Source of the DNA: Physella acuta
Lineage: Eukaryota; Mollusca; Gastropoda; Physidae
Length of the DNA stretch: 64,000 nt
Assembly (NCBI RefSeq): GCF_028476545.1
Contig: NW_026731882.1
Span: forward strand, 744,001 to 808,000
Direction of reading: 5' to 3'
The position numbers were made by a program, and so were the translations under genes. The notes beneath the pieces were generated by a model. That model made no database searches. It saw only the letters and a program-made list of their open reading frames with translations, and was not told the origin of the DNA. Shown here piece by piece: positions 34,098 to 44,790 of this stretch (its first letter is position 1; each line of letters opens with the position of its first letter).

Positions 34098-34103
34098 TTT
34101 ATT
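34098..34103 (-). promoter_or_regulatory. Poly(A) signal of gene 2
   Basis: AATAAA on the minus strand (TTTATT on +), about 63 nt beyond the stop codon of gene 2. Confidence 0.6.
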
Positions 34104-34165
34104 CATCCAAGAGTTAGTATCTTGATCACGTTGGTGTGGTCACGTCAACGTGAATGGATCAGCCT

Positions 34166-34567
34166 CTAGGAAGGCGTTAAATGATCGACTACTGTATTTG
34201 CCACGGACTTGGCAGTTTTGACAATTTCATTTTTAACATTGTTATATCCAGTCTTTAAAATGTTTTTTACATTACCCCAAAGACCTGGTGCCTTTGTTGT
34301 AGAGCTGGGGCTTGTCGCGTCTCCTCTTACTTCTGTTGGGTTCGCAACTTCTTCGTGTTCGACAGCTGGCTCCGGGTCCTCCCTCCTTGCGATTGCTTCA
34401 TCGTTGACGTCGTTCCTTGTTTCATACGTCACTTTGTCCATCCCCGCCCGAGCACTCCCATCGTCCCTTAATACCAAACCAGCGGCGTCATCTTCTACAG
34501 GAGGCATTGACTCAACAAGTACCAAACAGACTACAACCAGGCAGACGACACTAAGTTGAAATCCCAT
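34166..34567 (-). CDS. Gene 2: secreted acidic precursor with amphipathic C-terminal peptide (133 aa)
   Basis: Residues 1-20 are a signal peptide (MGFQLSVVCL...), with cleavage expected after LVES. EDDAAGLVLRDDG follows (25-37) and aligns with EEDEAGLARRDEE in gene 3 and ETDVAKRDD in gene 1. Residues 45-90 are acidic, with Arg-Arg at 61-62. From 95 to about 130 a single amphipathic helix opens GLWGNVKNILKTG, with hydrophobics every 3-4 residues and net charge of about +3. The opening recalls frog dermaseptins (GLW...K..), presumably convergent. The preceding Thr-Lys-Ala-Pro would allow stepwise dipeptidyl trimming (inference). The ATG lies 5 nt after a splice acceptor (GCAG|ACGTC). It faces gene 1 tail to tail. 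No Cys outside the signal. Likely a membrane-active or host-defence type peptide, unproven. Confidence 0.77.
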   Translation of the reverse strand: MGFQLSVVCLVVVCLVLVESMPPVEDDAAGLVLRDDGSARAGMDKVTYETRNDVNDEAIARREDPEPAVEHEEVANPTEVRGDATSPSSTTKAPGLWGNVKNILKTGYNNVKNEIVKTAKSVANTVVDHLTPS

Positions 34568-34589
34568 GACGTCTGCTTATAAAGAGAAT

Positions 34590-36003
34590 TTTTTAAAATT
34601 ATGTATTACATCAATTTAGGTTACTTGGTATATATTTTATAAATGTGAACGCTTTTAATTCGTAAAGAGAATTTAAAAACAAATTATTTATTACATCAAT
34701 TTAGGTTACTTGGTATATATTTTATAAATGTGAACGCATTTAATTCGTAAAGATCTTTTTTTTAAAATTATGTATTACATCATTTTAGGTTACTTTGTAT
34801 ATATTTTATAAATGTGAACGCATTTAATTCGTAAAGAGATTTTTTTAAAATTATGTATCACATCAATTTAGGTTACTTGGTATATATTTTATAAATGTGA
34901 ACGCTTTTAATTCGTAAAGAGAATTTAAAAACAAATTATTTATTACATCAATTTAGGTTACTTGGTATATATTTTATAAATGTGAACGCATTTAATTCGT
35001 AAAGATCTTTTTTTTTAAATTATGTATTACATCATTTTAGGTTATTTTGTATATATTTTATAAATGTGAACGCATTTAATTCGTAAAGAGATTTTTTTTA
35101 AATTATGTATCACATCAATTTAGGTTACTTGGTATATATTTTATAAATGTGAACGCTTTTAATTCGTAAAGAGAATTTAAAAACAAATTATTTATTACAT
35201 CAATTTAGGTTACTTGGTATATATTTTATAAATGTGAACGCATTTAATTCCTAAAGATCTTTTTTTTTTAAATTATGTATTACATCATTTTAGGTTATTT
35301 TGTATATATTTTATAAATGTGAACGCATTTAATTCGTAAAGAGATTTTTTAAAAATTATGTATCACATCAATTTAGGTTACTTGGTATATATTTTATAAA
35401 TGTGAACGCATTTAATTCGTAAAGATCTTTTTTTAAAATTATGTATTACATCATTTTAGGTTACTTTGTATATATTTTATAAATGTGAACGCATTTAATT
35501 CGTAAAGAGATTTTTTTAAAATTATGTATCACATCAATTTAGGTTACTTGGTATATATTTTATAAATGTGAACGCTTTTAATTCGTAAAGAGAATTTAAA
35601 AACAAATTATTTATTACATCAATTTAGGTTACTTGGTATATATTTTATAAATGTGAACGCATTTAATTCGTAAAGATCTTTTTTTTTAAATTATGTATTA
35701 CATCATTTTAGGTTATTTTGTATATATTTTATAAATGTGAACGCATTTAATTCGTAAAGAGATTTTTTAAAAATTATGTATCACATCAATTTAGGTTACT
35801 TGGTATATATTTTATAAATGTGAACGCTTTTAATTCGTAAAGAGAATTTAAAAACAAATTATTTATTACATCAATTTAGGTTACTTGGTATATATTTTAT
35901 AAATGTGAACGCATTTAATTCGTAAAGATCTTTTTTTAAAATTATGTATTACATCATTTTAGGTTACTTTGTATTTATTTTATAAATGTGAACGCATTTA
36001 ATT
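34590..36003 (-). repeat. 84-bp AT-rich array with trimer higher-order structure
   Basis: About 17 monomers of 83-85 bp share TAGGTTACTTGGTATATATT and TTATAAATGTGAACGCATTT. Three monomer types (spacer GAATTTAAAAACAAATTATT; GATCTTTTTTTTAAA; GAGATTTTTTTAAA) follow in order, giving a repeat of about 253 bp. One type is skipped near 35340-35420. The array begins right at the gene 2 acceptor, and its first unit overlaps the polypyrimidine region. Confidence 0.93.
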
Positions 36004-36224
36004 CAAAATTTAAAAATGTAATGAAAATATCGATAAAAAAATTGGAGGAGAAAACAAAATTTTGGTACGCTGTACAATATGAAATCGTGTGTATTCAGCG
36101 TGCTGTCTGTACATATAAGCGACTTAATATGGGACTGTTAACAATATTAGCAAACACAATTTGTGTGGCATCCACAATATGTTACGATGGGCTACAATAA
36201 TCTTTCACTAAATGGAATAAGGCT

Positions 36225-36490
36225 TGTTCTCCGGTGTCACGGTAGAGTGCACTTTGGCACCCCGGGATCCCATGTAAGCATTATTGTGCCTATATTTGTT
36301 TTAAAGCGCACTCTACAATAGGGACACGGTGGCACACGACATTCAATGATTAAGCTTTACCAGGGCGGTACCCGTGGCCCCTGAGGTAGAGTAACTTGTG
36401 GTTCCCCAGAATGCCCCGCGACGCCCTTGACACCAGGTTGGTTGCCGAGATGTTCTACTTTATTAATACGGAGCGGGGAGCTTTCATACA
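36225..36490. other. GC-rich unexplained island
   Basis: This is much more GC-rich than its surroundings, with CGGTAGAGTGCACTTTGGCA, CACCCCGGGATCCCATG and CAGGGCGGTACCCGTGGCCC. On the minus strand a short frame near 36345-36233 carries CRVPPCPYCRVRF, a zinc-knuckle-like CxxC, then WDPGVPKCTLP and a stop. It may be an old repeat or gene fragment. I cannot name it. Confidence 0.3.
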
Positions 36491-37363
36491 AGAAATACCG
36501 CGCCTGTTTACATTTAAAATAACTCGGTTTTAGAAAACAAGATCACGCGTCTAAACACAACGTTTGGTACCCTAGTAATGCAATTCTCTGAACATATTAC
36601 GTAAGCCTTTTTTCTGAGACCGCTGCAACGCGCATGACACTAACGCTACTATCTAATTAATTAAAGCGGAAGTGAGCCCCATAAACGTTATATTTTTATT
36701 TAAGAGTCAGGGTTGAGATTGCACTATAGAAATGGTAGGTATTCGATATAAATTTATCGAATTCTGAAAGTGTTTAAGACATCGGAAAAGTAGTAAAGTT
36801 TCCCTTTCGGTTACTGCAAATCTCAGAGTCTCCTTATGCAATCTAAAACTTTTTTAAAGTATAGATTTTTATATTATATTTAGTAAAATTTTGTGTACCT
36901 CACTAAAAAGGTATAATTTTTCTTCCCCCAGTGAATAGAGTAAGTTAGGCCGCTTACTTCTTTCGTTCACCAGAAATCGCGTTGAGAAACCTATGTGTAC
37001 GATCTCTCACGAATATGTGAAATTTCGTCCACGTCACTGCAACACACTCTAATTTTCGTGTTCATACACACACATACACACAGACAGCCAGACAAAGATG
37101 CTTTTTTGGGTGTTTTTTCCCCGACTTAGTATGGTGTAAAACGTTACCTAACTCACGATTGAAATATTACAACACCCCCCCCCCTCCCCCGTACTCTTTT
37201 TACGATCAAGTAAAAAAAAAGTTACTAAGAATTGTAAGCAATTTGTAAGCATATCAAAAAATAACTTTAAACAGTTCTCGCATTTAAACGAAACGAAAAC
37301 AACATTTACATTTCTGATTATACTTTGGTCTAACTACTTACAAATAGCTTGAAACATACATAC

Positions 37364-37428
37364 CTAATCCTAGGTTACTTGTTGGCGTTTTAGAAAGCTG
37401 CAACCTTGCTGCGTTTTGGTGTTGTTTA
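37364..37428 (-). other. Gene 2 non-coding exon 1 (tentative)
   Basis: A donor GGATTAG|GTATGT (minus strand) ends the exon. A TATA-like GAATAAAAAG (37460-37451) stands about 90 nt upstream of the donor, the same spacing as in genes 1 (about 85 nt) and 3 (about 85 nt). The CGCATGYGCAAAAG element is not present here. Confidence 0.38.
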
Positions 37429-37450
37429 AAAATAAACAACAGTTGCATCC

Positions 37451-37460
37451 CTTTTTATTC
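37451..37460 (-). promoter_or_regulatory. TATA-like element of gene 2 (tentative)
   Basis: GAATAAAAAG on the minus strand, placed for the predicted exon 1. The support is spacing only. Confidence 0.35.
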
Positions 37461-37985
37461 AAATGAATCAATCACGCAAATAAACGAGATATTAGAATTG
37501 GCGAACTAGGTTTGATCAGGTATAGGGCGTCGCCGACTAGGAAGGTATCCTATAGGTTTGGGCGATGGGAGAATCCTAATTTGGTGATGTTGTGTTCTGC
37601 ATAAAGCTAACACTTCAGCGTTTCTTCATTCTGGTGTCTGTTTTACCACTGGTCTTATTTTATTCTCTATGGTTGTAATGCTGAAGGGGGGTAAACTTCA
37701 ACGAAATAAATTCTCACGTGTCAATAAGTTATGTGCTTTTCTTTTAAATTTTCTTCCAAATGCATTTTCCGCAAATTATCATCTGCAATGCAGCAGGATT
37801 TTTAATTTTTATTTTGGAGTTTTCTGTCCTAGATAGGTTGGTGTCCCCAGCTGACTAGCTTCATATTAGCACAAAGGTTAAAGCAACATTTAATGCTTCA
37901 GCAATGGCAAAAAGGGGCACAACTTTATTTCTATGAGTTTAATTCAAGTTTAAAGTAAAATACAGTTAAATCAATACATATAGAA
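37461..37985. other. Unique DNA upstream of gene 2, no gene seen
   Basis: No coding frame or repeat recognised. Confidence 0.45.
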
Positions 37986-38385
37986 GGGGTCGGCGAGGTC
38001 GAGTCGGTAAAGCTCATGGTTGCTAAACCGAAAAGTCTCGAGTGCAAACCATCGGGCAGATGAGGCTCGTTAGCTGTGGACAGCCACTCTTCTGGGAGAG
38101 ACAACTCCAAAATTAAACAACTGCTGCCTTGTAGTTTGTTCTTGGTTGGACAAAGGCTATGGAAGCAAATCCAAAAAGAAAAGCAGGTTGAAATCTGAGT
38201 CAATGGCCTCAATGGCGCATAACCAGTTGACACGTAACGCTTAATTGTGTTGGAGGCGTGGTCGAGTCGGCAAAAAGCTCATGGTTGATAAATTCGAACA
38301 AAGTCTCGAGTTCAAACCCACTGGTCGATAAATCTCGATCCCCTTCAGCACTAATAATTAAGAACGAAGAAGAAGAAGAAGAATA
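37986..38385 (+). mobile_element. Two-headed SINE (family 1)
   Basis: A first tRNA-like head (GGTCGAGTCGGTAAAGCTCA, then AGTCTCGAGTGCAAACC) with the standard body ends at CAGTTGACACGTAACGCTTA. At 38249 a second head begins (GGTCGAGTCGGCAAAAAGCT, then AGTCTCGAGTTCAAACCC), followed by AATTAAGAACGAAGAAGAAG. The same two-headed layout occurs at 41991. Confidence 0.8.
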
Positions 38386-38769
38386 CATATAGAAATTAAA
38401 AACATACGTATAAATTGAGGGGTTGTCTATTAACTCCATGTTTATGTTTATTTATTTGTAAACGTTTGGCTTTGTATAAATTGAAATTTAAAATTCATAA
38501 TTTTTTGAAGGTTCAAAGACTAAACAGAAAGTATGTCCACATTTAGTTTATGAATCCATCGGGAGTTGCTGAATTATTGTATAATTAGTACACGATTGAA
38601 TGATGTCTTGACCTTGTTGTTTGTAAGATTTTTACTACTGTCAATATGAAAAATAAAAACATAAAAAAAAAAAATAAACATCGCAATAATTTTAAAATAA
38701 TGTATTTTACACTATCTGATGATCGAAAATGAAACAACATTCATCCTACCATTAGCTTAAGAGCCTAAA
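38386..38769. other. Unique AT-rich DNA, no gene seen
   Basis: No features recognised. Confidence 0.45.
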
Positions 38770-41288
38770 TACAAGATCAACACGAGATCAATATAAGATC
38801 AACACGAGATCAACACAAGATCAACACGAGATTAACACGAGATCAACACGAGATCAACACGAGATCAATATAAGATCAACAAGAGATCAACACGAGATCA
38901 ACACAAGATCAACACGAGATCAAAACGAGATCAACACGAGATCAACACGAGATCAAAGCGAGATCAACACGAGATCAACACGAGATCAACACGAGATCAA
39001 CGCCAGATCAACACGAGATCAACACGAGATCAGCATGAGATCAACACGAGATCAACACGAGATCAACACGAGATCAAAGCGAGATCAACGCCAGATCAAC
39101 ACGAGATCAACACGAGATCAGCATGAGATCAACACGAGATCAACACGAGATCAACACGAGATCAAAGCGAGATCAACACGAGATCAAAACGGAAATAAGA
39201 GATCAACACGAGATCAACACGAGATCAACACGAGATCAAAACGGAAATAAGAGATCAACACGAGATCAACACGAGATCAACACGAAATCAACACGAGATC
39301 AACACGAGATCAACACGAGATCAACACGAGATCAACACGAAATCAACACGAGATCAACACGAGATCAACACGAGATCAACACGAGATCAACACGAGATAA
39401 ACGCGAGATCAACACGGGATCAACACGAGATCAACATGAGATCAACGCGAGATCAACACGGGATCAACACGAGATCAACATGAGATCAACACGAGATCAA
39501 CACGAGATCAACACGAGATCAACACGAGATCAACACGAGATCAACGCGAGATCAAAACGGAAATAAGAGATCAACACGAGATCAACACGAGATCAACACG
39601 AGATCAACACGAGATCAACACGAGATCAAAGCGAGATCAACACGAGATCAACACGAGATCAACACGAGATCAACACGAGATCAACACGAGATCAACGCGA
39701 GATCAAAACGGAAATAAGAGATCAACACGAGATCAACACGAGATCTACACGAGTTCAATACGAGATCAACACGAGATCAACACGAGATCAACATGAGATC
39801 AACACGGAAATAAGAGATCAACACGAGATCAACACGAGATCAACATGAGATCAACACGAGATCAACACGAGATCAACACGAGATCAACACGAGATCAACA
39901 CGAGATCAACATTAGATCAACACGAGATCAACACGAGATCAACACGAGATCAACACCAGATCAACACGAGATCAACACGGGATCAACACGGGATCAACAC
40001 GAGATCAACACGGGATCAACACGAGATCAACACGAGATCAACACGAGATCAACACGAGATCAACACGAGATCAACACGAGATCAACACGAGATCAACACG
40101 AGATCAACACGAGATCAACACGAGATCAACATGAGATCAACACGAGATCAACACGAGATCAACACGAGATCAACACGAGATCAACACGAGATCAACACGA
40201 GATCAACACGATATCAACACGAGATCAACACGAGATCAACACGAGATCAACACGAGATCAACACGAGATCAACACGAGATCAACACGAGATCAACACGAG
40301 ATCAACACGAGATCAACACGAGATCAACACGAGATCAACGCGAGATCAAAACGGAAATAAGAGATCAACACGAGATCAACACGAGATCAACACGAGATCA
40401 ACACGAGATCAACACGAGATCAACACGAGATCAACGCGAGATCAAAACCGAAATAAGAGATCAACACGAGATCAACACGAGATCAACACGAGATCAACAC
40501 GAGATCAACGCGAGATCAAAACGGAAATAAGAGATCAACACGAGATCAACACGAGATCTACACGAGTTCAATACGAGATCAACACGAGATCAACACGAGA
40601 TCAACATGAGATCAACACGGAAATAAGAGATCAACACAAGATCAACACGAGATCAACATGAGATCAACACGAGATCAACACGAGATCAACACGAGATCAA
40701 CACGAGATCAAAGCGAGATCAACACGAGATCAACGCGAGATCAAAACGGAAATAAGAGATCAACGCGAGATCAACACGAGATCAACACGAGATCAACACG
40801 AGATCAACATGAGATCAACACGAGATCAACACGAGATCAACACGAGATCAACACGAGATCAACATTAGATCAACACGAGATCAACACGAGATCAACACGA
40901 GATCAACACCAGATCAACACGAGATCAACACGGGATCAACACGGGATCAACACGAGATCAACACGGGATCAACACGAGATCAACACGAGATCAACACGAG
41001 ATCAACACGAGATCAACACGAGATCAACACGAGATCAACACGAGATCAACATGAGATCAACACGAGATCAACACGGGATCAACACGGGATCAACACGAGA
41101 TCAACACGGGATCAACACGAGATCAACACGAGATCAACACGAGATCAACACGAGATCAACACGAGATCAACACGAGATCAACACGAGATCAACACGAGAT
41201 CAACACGAGATCAACACGAGATCAACACGAGATCAACACGAGATCAACACGAGATTAACACGAGATCAACACGAGATCAACCTAAGAT
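38770..41288 (+). repeat. 11-bp minisatellite GAGATCAACAC
   Basis: About 225 units of GAGATCAACAC. Scattered variants (GCGAGATC, GGGATC, ATGAGATC) and a marker unit AAAACGGAAATAA that interrupts the period recur at irregular intervals; one block around AGATCTACACGAGTTCAA at 39741 reappears near 40554 (about 813 bp apart), showing internal duplication. An 11-bp unit read in three frames gives long Arg-Ser-Thr-Arg-Asp-Gln frames that are artefacts. Confidence 0.96.
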
Positions 41289-41400
41289 CAAAGGTCGACA
41301 TGGTCGGGTCGCTAGAGCTCATGGTCGAACCCCGGGTAGATGAGGCTTGATGGCTGACACAGCTACCCATGTAGGAGAGAGATCCGTAACCGACTATACT
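41289..41400 (+). mobile_element. SINE fragment (family 1, head)
   Basis: Directly after the 11-bp array: GGTCGACATGGTCGGGTCGC, CATGGTCGAACCCCGGGTAG, ATGAGGCTTGATGGC. Only the head and the start of the body remain. Confidence 0.6.
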
Positions 41401-41574
41401 GCCACGGTATTAGTTATTAAATTTTTAAAAATTTCATGCTTTTCGATAGAGATTGCATTTATAAAATAAAATGGCTCCGCTGCTTCTTCTTTTCTTGCTA
41501 AATCAAGAATTAACATTGTACTCAGTAATGTTATTATCATGTAGAGTTTGCGGAATGGTGTCTGTTCTTGAGAC

Positions 41575-42430
41575 TAGAACTTGACAAAGTCAGCTTCACT
41601 CCATCTAGGGCCTAGGACCTCAGCCATAATTTTCCTACTGAAATTTGACAAAGTCTATTTTACTCCATGTTGAGATGAGGATCTCAACCTTAATTTTCCT
41701 ACTGAAATTTGACAAAGTCTTTTTTACTTTATGTTGAGATGAGGAACTCAACCTTAATTTTCCTACTGAAACTTGACAAAGTCTATTTTACTCCATGTTG
41801 AGATGAGGAACTCAACCTTAATTTTCCTACTGAAATTTGACAAAGTCTATTTTACTCCATGTTGAGATGAGGATCTCAACCTTAATTTTCCTACTGAAAT
41901 TTGACAAAGTCTATTTTACTCCATGTTGAGATGAGGAACTCAACCTTAATTTTCTTACTCGAAATTTGACAAAGTCTATTTTACTCTATGAGGGAGTCGG
42001 CGTGGTCGAGGCGGTAAAGCCCATGGTTGCTAAACCGAAAAGTCTCGAGTTCGGACCCTCGGGCAGACGAGGCCCGTTAGTTGGGGACAGTCACTCTTCT
42101 AGGAGAGACAACTCCAAAATTAAACGACTGCTGCCTTGTAGTTTGTTCTTGGTTGGACAAAGGCTATGGAAGCAAATCCAAAAAGAAAAGCAGGCTGAAA
42201 TCGGAGTCAATGGCCACAATGGCGCATAACCAGTTGACACGTAAACCTTATTTGTGATGGAAGCATGGTCGAGTCGGCAAAACTCATGGTTGATAAATTT
42301 GAAAAAAGTCTCGAGTTCAAACCCTCTGGGAGATAAGGCTCGATCCCTCCCAACACTAAAAATTAAGAACGAAGAAGAAAAAGAAGACTCTATGTTGAGA
42401 TGAGGACTTCAACTAAAATCCTACTTGGCA
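41575..42430 (+). repeat. 64-bp minisatellite, interrupted by a SINE
   Basis: About six units of 64 bp (CAACCTTAATTTTCCTACTG, AAATTTGACAAAGTC, TATTTTACTCCATGTTGAG, ATGAGGAACT). The SINE at 41991-42386 splits the last unit, which resumes at 42387 as ACTCTATGTTGAGATGAGG. Confidence 0.93.
41991..42386 (+). mobile_element. Two-headed SINE (family 1) with an 8-bp target duplication
   Basis: Complete copy: first head GGTCGAGGCGGTAAAGCCCA with B box GAGTTCGGACCC, body, second head GGTCGAGTCGGCAAAACTCA, and 3' end AATTAAGAACGAAG(AAG)n. The duplication ACTCTATG is at 41983-41990 and 42387-42394. The target is a unit of the 64-bp array, so the array is older than the SINE. Confidence 0.88.
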
Positions 42431-42497
42431 TCGAACCGCTGTCTTCATAATGTTCCAATCCTTAAAAAGCGAATATTTTAATCTACTAATATTCATC

Positions 42498-42727
42498 CAG
42501 GGGACTGCGTGGCCTAGCAGTAGCGAGCTAGACTGCCACCCTGGTTCAAATCAATAGAACGTCGCAGAGTCCGCTGATTTCTGATGTTTCCCTAACTTAC
42601 GTTAGGGAAACAAAGGCGACTGGGCAAAGCGCTGACAACACTATCCCTTCATATGCCGAGGTCAATTAATCAGATGAACTCTACTTCATCCACCCCATGT
42701 GTATTGGGCATGAACGGGATTAAGAAG
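42498..42727 (+). mobile_element. SINE (family 2) with a 10-bp target duplication
   Basis: The head is GGACTGCGTGGCCTAGCAGT with B box CTGGTTCAAATCAA. The body has TTTCCCTAACTTACG, CCCTTCATATGCCGAGGTCA and GATGAACTCTACTTCATCC. The duplication AATATTCATC is at 42488-42497 and 42728-42737. Confidence 0.87.
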
Positions 42728-42978
42728 AATATTCATCGAAAGTATATTTAAGCGATGGATAAAAAATTCGAAAGTCTCTCCTCTAATGCATAAAAGTGTT
42801 ACATTCTCCTGTGTTTCTTTCATATATTTTTTATCCTGGGTTTCTGAAAAGTTTGGTTTTAGCGCTTGAAACTTATAAACGCGGGGAAAACAATGGTAAA
42901 AGTATATATTGTCTTCTATATAAATGTAATACATTTTTATTTTTCGTCAGGGAAGGGGTATTTACTCGTACCTAGGTT

Positions 42979-43242
42979 CAGGGGCGTAGCGAGGTCGGGT
43001 GTCACCCGGTGCGGCAATTAATGGTGTCACCCCCCCCCCCCCCCCAGAGGCGTAGCGATCCTTCCCGGGGACAAACTTTCAAATACATTTTCGATTTGCA
43101 CCCCTCCCCTCAAGTTTTCGATTTGCCCCCCACCCGCTCAAGGTTTTCTCTATATATTTTGCTATTTTTTGCCTTGGTGTCACCCCCCTAAATGGTGTCA
43201 CCCGGTCCGCACCCGCACCCCCCCACCCTCGCTACGCCTCTG
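42979..43242. mobile_element. Compound hAT-type MITE
   Basis: The outer TIRs are CAGGGGCGTAGCGAGG and CTCGCTACGCCTCTG, flanked by the perfect 8-bp duplication CCTAGGTT (42971-42978, 43243-43250). A second inward-facing TIR (CAGAGGCGTAGCGA, 43046) lies inside, so one family member appears to have inserted in or recombined with another. The interior includes GGTGTCACCC blocks and a short version of the CGATTTGCACCCC minisatellite. Confidence 0.85.
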
Positions 43243-43250
43243 CCTAGGTT

Positions 43251-43730
43251 CTAGCAATTTTTGTATGTCGCAGACCTAAAACTCAGAAAATCGGAAGTGT
43301 ATGTGTGTGCGTGAGGGGGGTGGGTGTGTGGGGAGTGATTATAGTTAGCTTAGGCACTGAATGCTGAGATAATCTGACAAAACGTGAAACCCAATTCTGG
43401 TGACGTGTCCGCATTTCGGACATCGCATCATGGACAAACAGAAACGCAGGTTCGGAACATTTATAGGTAGAGGTTGTCATCTTTAAGAATGTAACCAGAA
43501 TGATCTATTTGAAGACGAATTTGGTAAATCGAAGATTTATTTGTTGCAAATGTACACATTTTATGTGAACTTACAAAAACTTGGTAAGAAAAGGACACAC
43601 ATATTCGTAGATAAAATTAGACGCACATATTCGTAGATAAAAATTAGACGCACTTATTCGTCCAACAAGAAACGACACATATATTCGCTGAGCAACCGAA
43701 GAAACTGATAGATTAGTTGAACAAGGAGGT
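43251..43730. other. Unique DNA, no gene seen
   Basis: No coding frame. A short CACACTCCC/GTGTGTG-rich stretch lies near 43300. Confidence 0.45.
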
Positions 43731-43965
43731 CGGAGTGGTCGGGTCGGTTGATCATGGTTGCTGAACCGAAAGGTCTCGAGTTCGAACCTCGGGCAGATGA
43801 GGCTCCATTACTGGGTACAGCCGCTCGTCTAGGAGAGACAACTCCAAAATCACACCACTTTTAAAATCGGAGTGAACGGTTTATATGACGTATAACAAGT
43901 GACACGTACTACATAATTGTGTTAAAGGGAGTAGCTTCCAATGGTAGAATTAAGAAAGAAGAAGA
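43731..43965 (+). mobile_element. SINE (family 1)
   Basis: Head GGAGTGGTCGGGTCGGTTGA with B box GAGTTCGAACC, shortened body, CAAGTGACACGTACTACATA and 3' end AATTAAGAAAGAAGAAG. Confidence 0.78.
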
Positions 43966-43986
43966 CGAGGTGGAAAGAAAAAAAAA

Positions 43987-44428
43987 AGAGGCGTAGCGAT
44001 GGGGGGGGGGGGGGCGGGCGGGGGTGCGGATCGCACTGGGTCACCCCATTTTGGGGGTGACACCAAGGCAAAAAATAGCAAAATATATAGAGAAAAATGA
44101 TAATTCCACTATATAAGTGATTAATTCGAGTGTTAAATAGTCTTTTAAGAGGTGCAAATCGAAAATTTGTGGGGGGGGGGGAGAGGGTGCTAATCGAAAG
44201 TTTTAGGGGGGCGGGGGGAGCGTGAAAATCGAAAGTTTGAGGGGGGGGGTGCAAATCGAAAGTTTTGACGGGGGTGGGGGTGCAAATCGAAAGTTTTGAC
44301 GGGGGTGGGGGTGCAAATAGAAAGTTTTGACGGGAATGTAAATGGAAAGTTTGTCCCCAGAAAGGGTCGCTACGCCTCTGACACCATTAAGTGCGCACCG
44401 GGTGACACCCGACCTCGCTACGCCACTG
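43987..44428. mobile_element. Compound hAT-type MITE, mirror of the copy at 42979
   Basis: The left TIR is AGAGGCGTAGCGATGG. The inner right TIR GGTCGCTACGCCTCTG ends at 44380, and the outer right TIR CTCGCTACGCCACTG ends at 44428. The interior has the GTGCAAATCGAAAGTTT minisatellite and a GGTGACACCAAGGCAAAAAA block also seen (inverted) at 42979. No clear target duplication, and the first base of the left TIR merges with poly-A. Confidence 0.75.
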
Positions 44429-44668
44429 CCTACATGAGATGAACAGATGAGTCTCTCTGCTTCCAGTGGCTGCCCGTCTTTACCTACATCTTCCAAGGAA
44501 CTTGACCAGAGGTTTATATTGTCTTTAAAACAAGGTATAAAGTCACGTTATATACGAAATGCTATTTCATATAAGTTCCTACTTCAAATGAGGTCCTGTT
44601 TTTAAAAAAGTCCTCTTTCATCGAAGTCCTCACTGACGATGGTGGTCCCCGGTAAAAACAGAATGTTA

Positions 44669-44790
44669 TGGTCGGCGTGGTCGAATCGGCAAAGCTCATG
44701 GTTGTTAAATTTTTAAAAAGTCGCAAGTTCGAACCCTCTGGCAGATAAGGCTAAAATTAAGAACGAAGAAGAAGAAGAAAGAAGAAGTTC
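44669..44790 (+). mobile_element. Short SINE copy (family 1, second-head type)
   Basis: GGTCGAATCGGCAAAGCTCA head, B box AAGTTCGAACCC, then directly AATTAAGAACGAAGAAGAAG. It equals the second half of the two-headed copies, showing that the second unit also exists on its own. Confidence 0.75.

Larger units (their letters stand above)
34573..37363 (-). other. Gene 2 intron 1 (predicted)
   Basis: The acceptor (TTTATAAGCAG) ends at 34573 on the minus strand. The best donor I find is ATTAG|GTATGT at 37364/37363. The 2.8-kb intron is half filled by an 84-bp array. The donor choice rests on similarity to genes 1 and 3 and is tentative. Confidence 0.42.

Noticed and set aside
34566-34582. TTTATAA just upstream of the gene 2 ATG as its TATA box
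   Set aside because: It is only about 12 nt before the ATG, too close for a start site; it fits better as part of the splice acceptor tract.
39035-41350. Arg-Ser-Thr-Arg-Asp-Gln-rich open frames
   Set aside because: An 11-bp unit without stops in the + strand gives the same 11-residue string in every frame.
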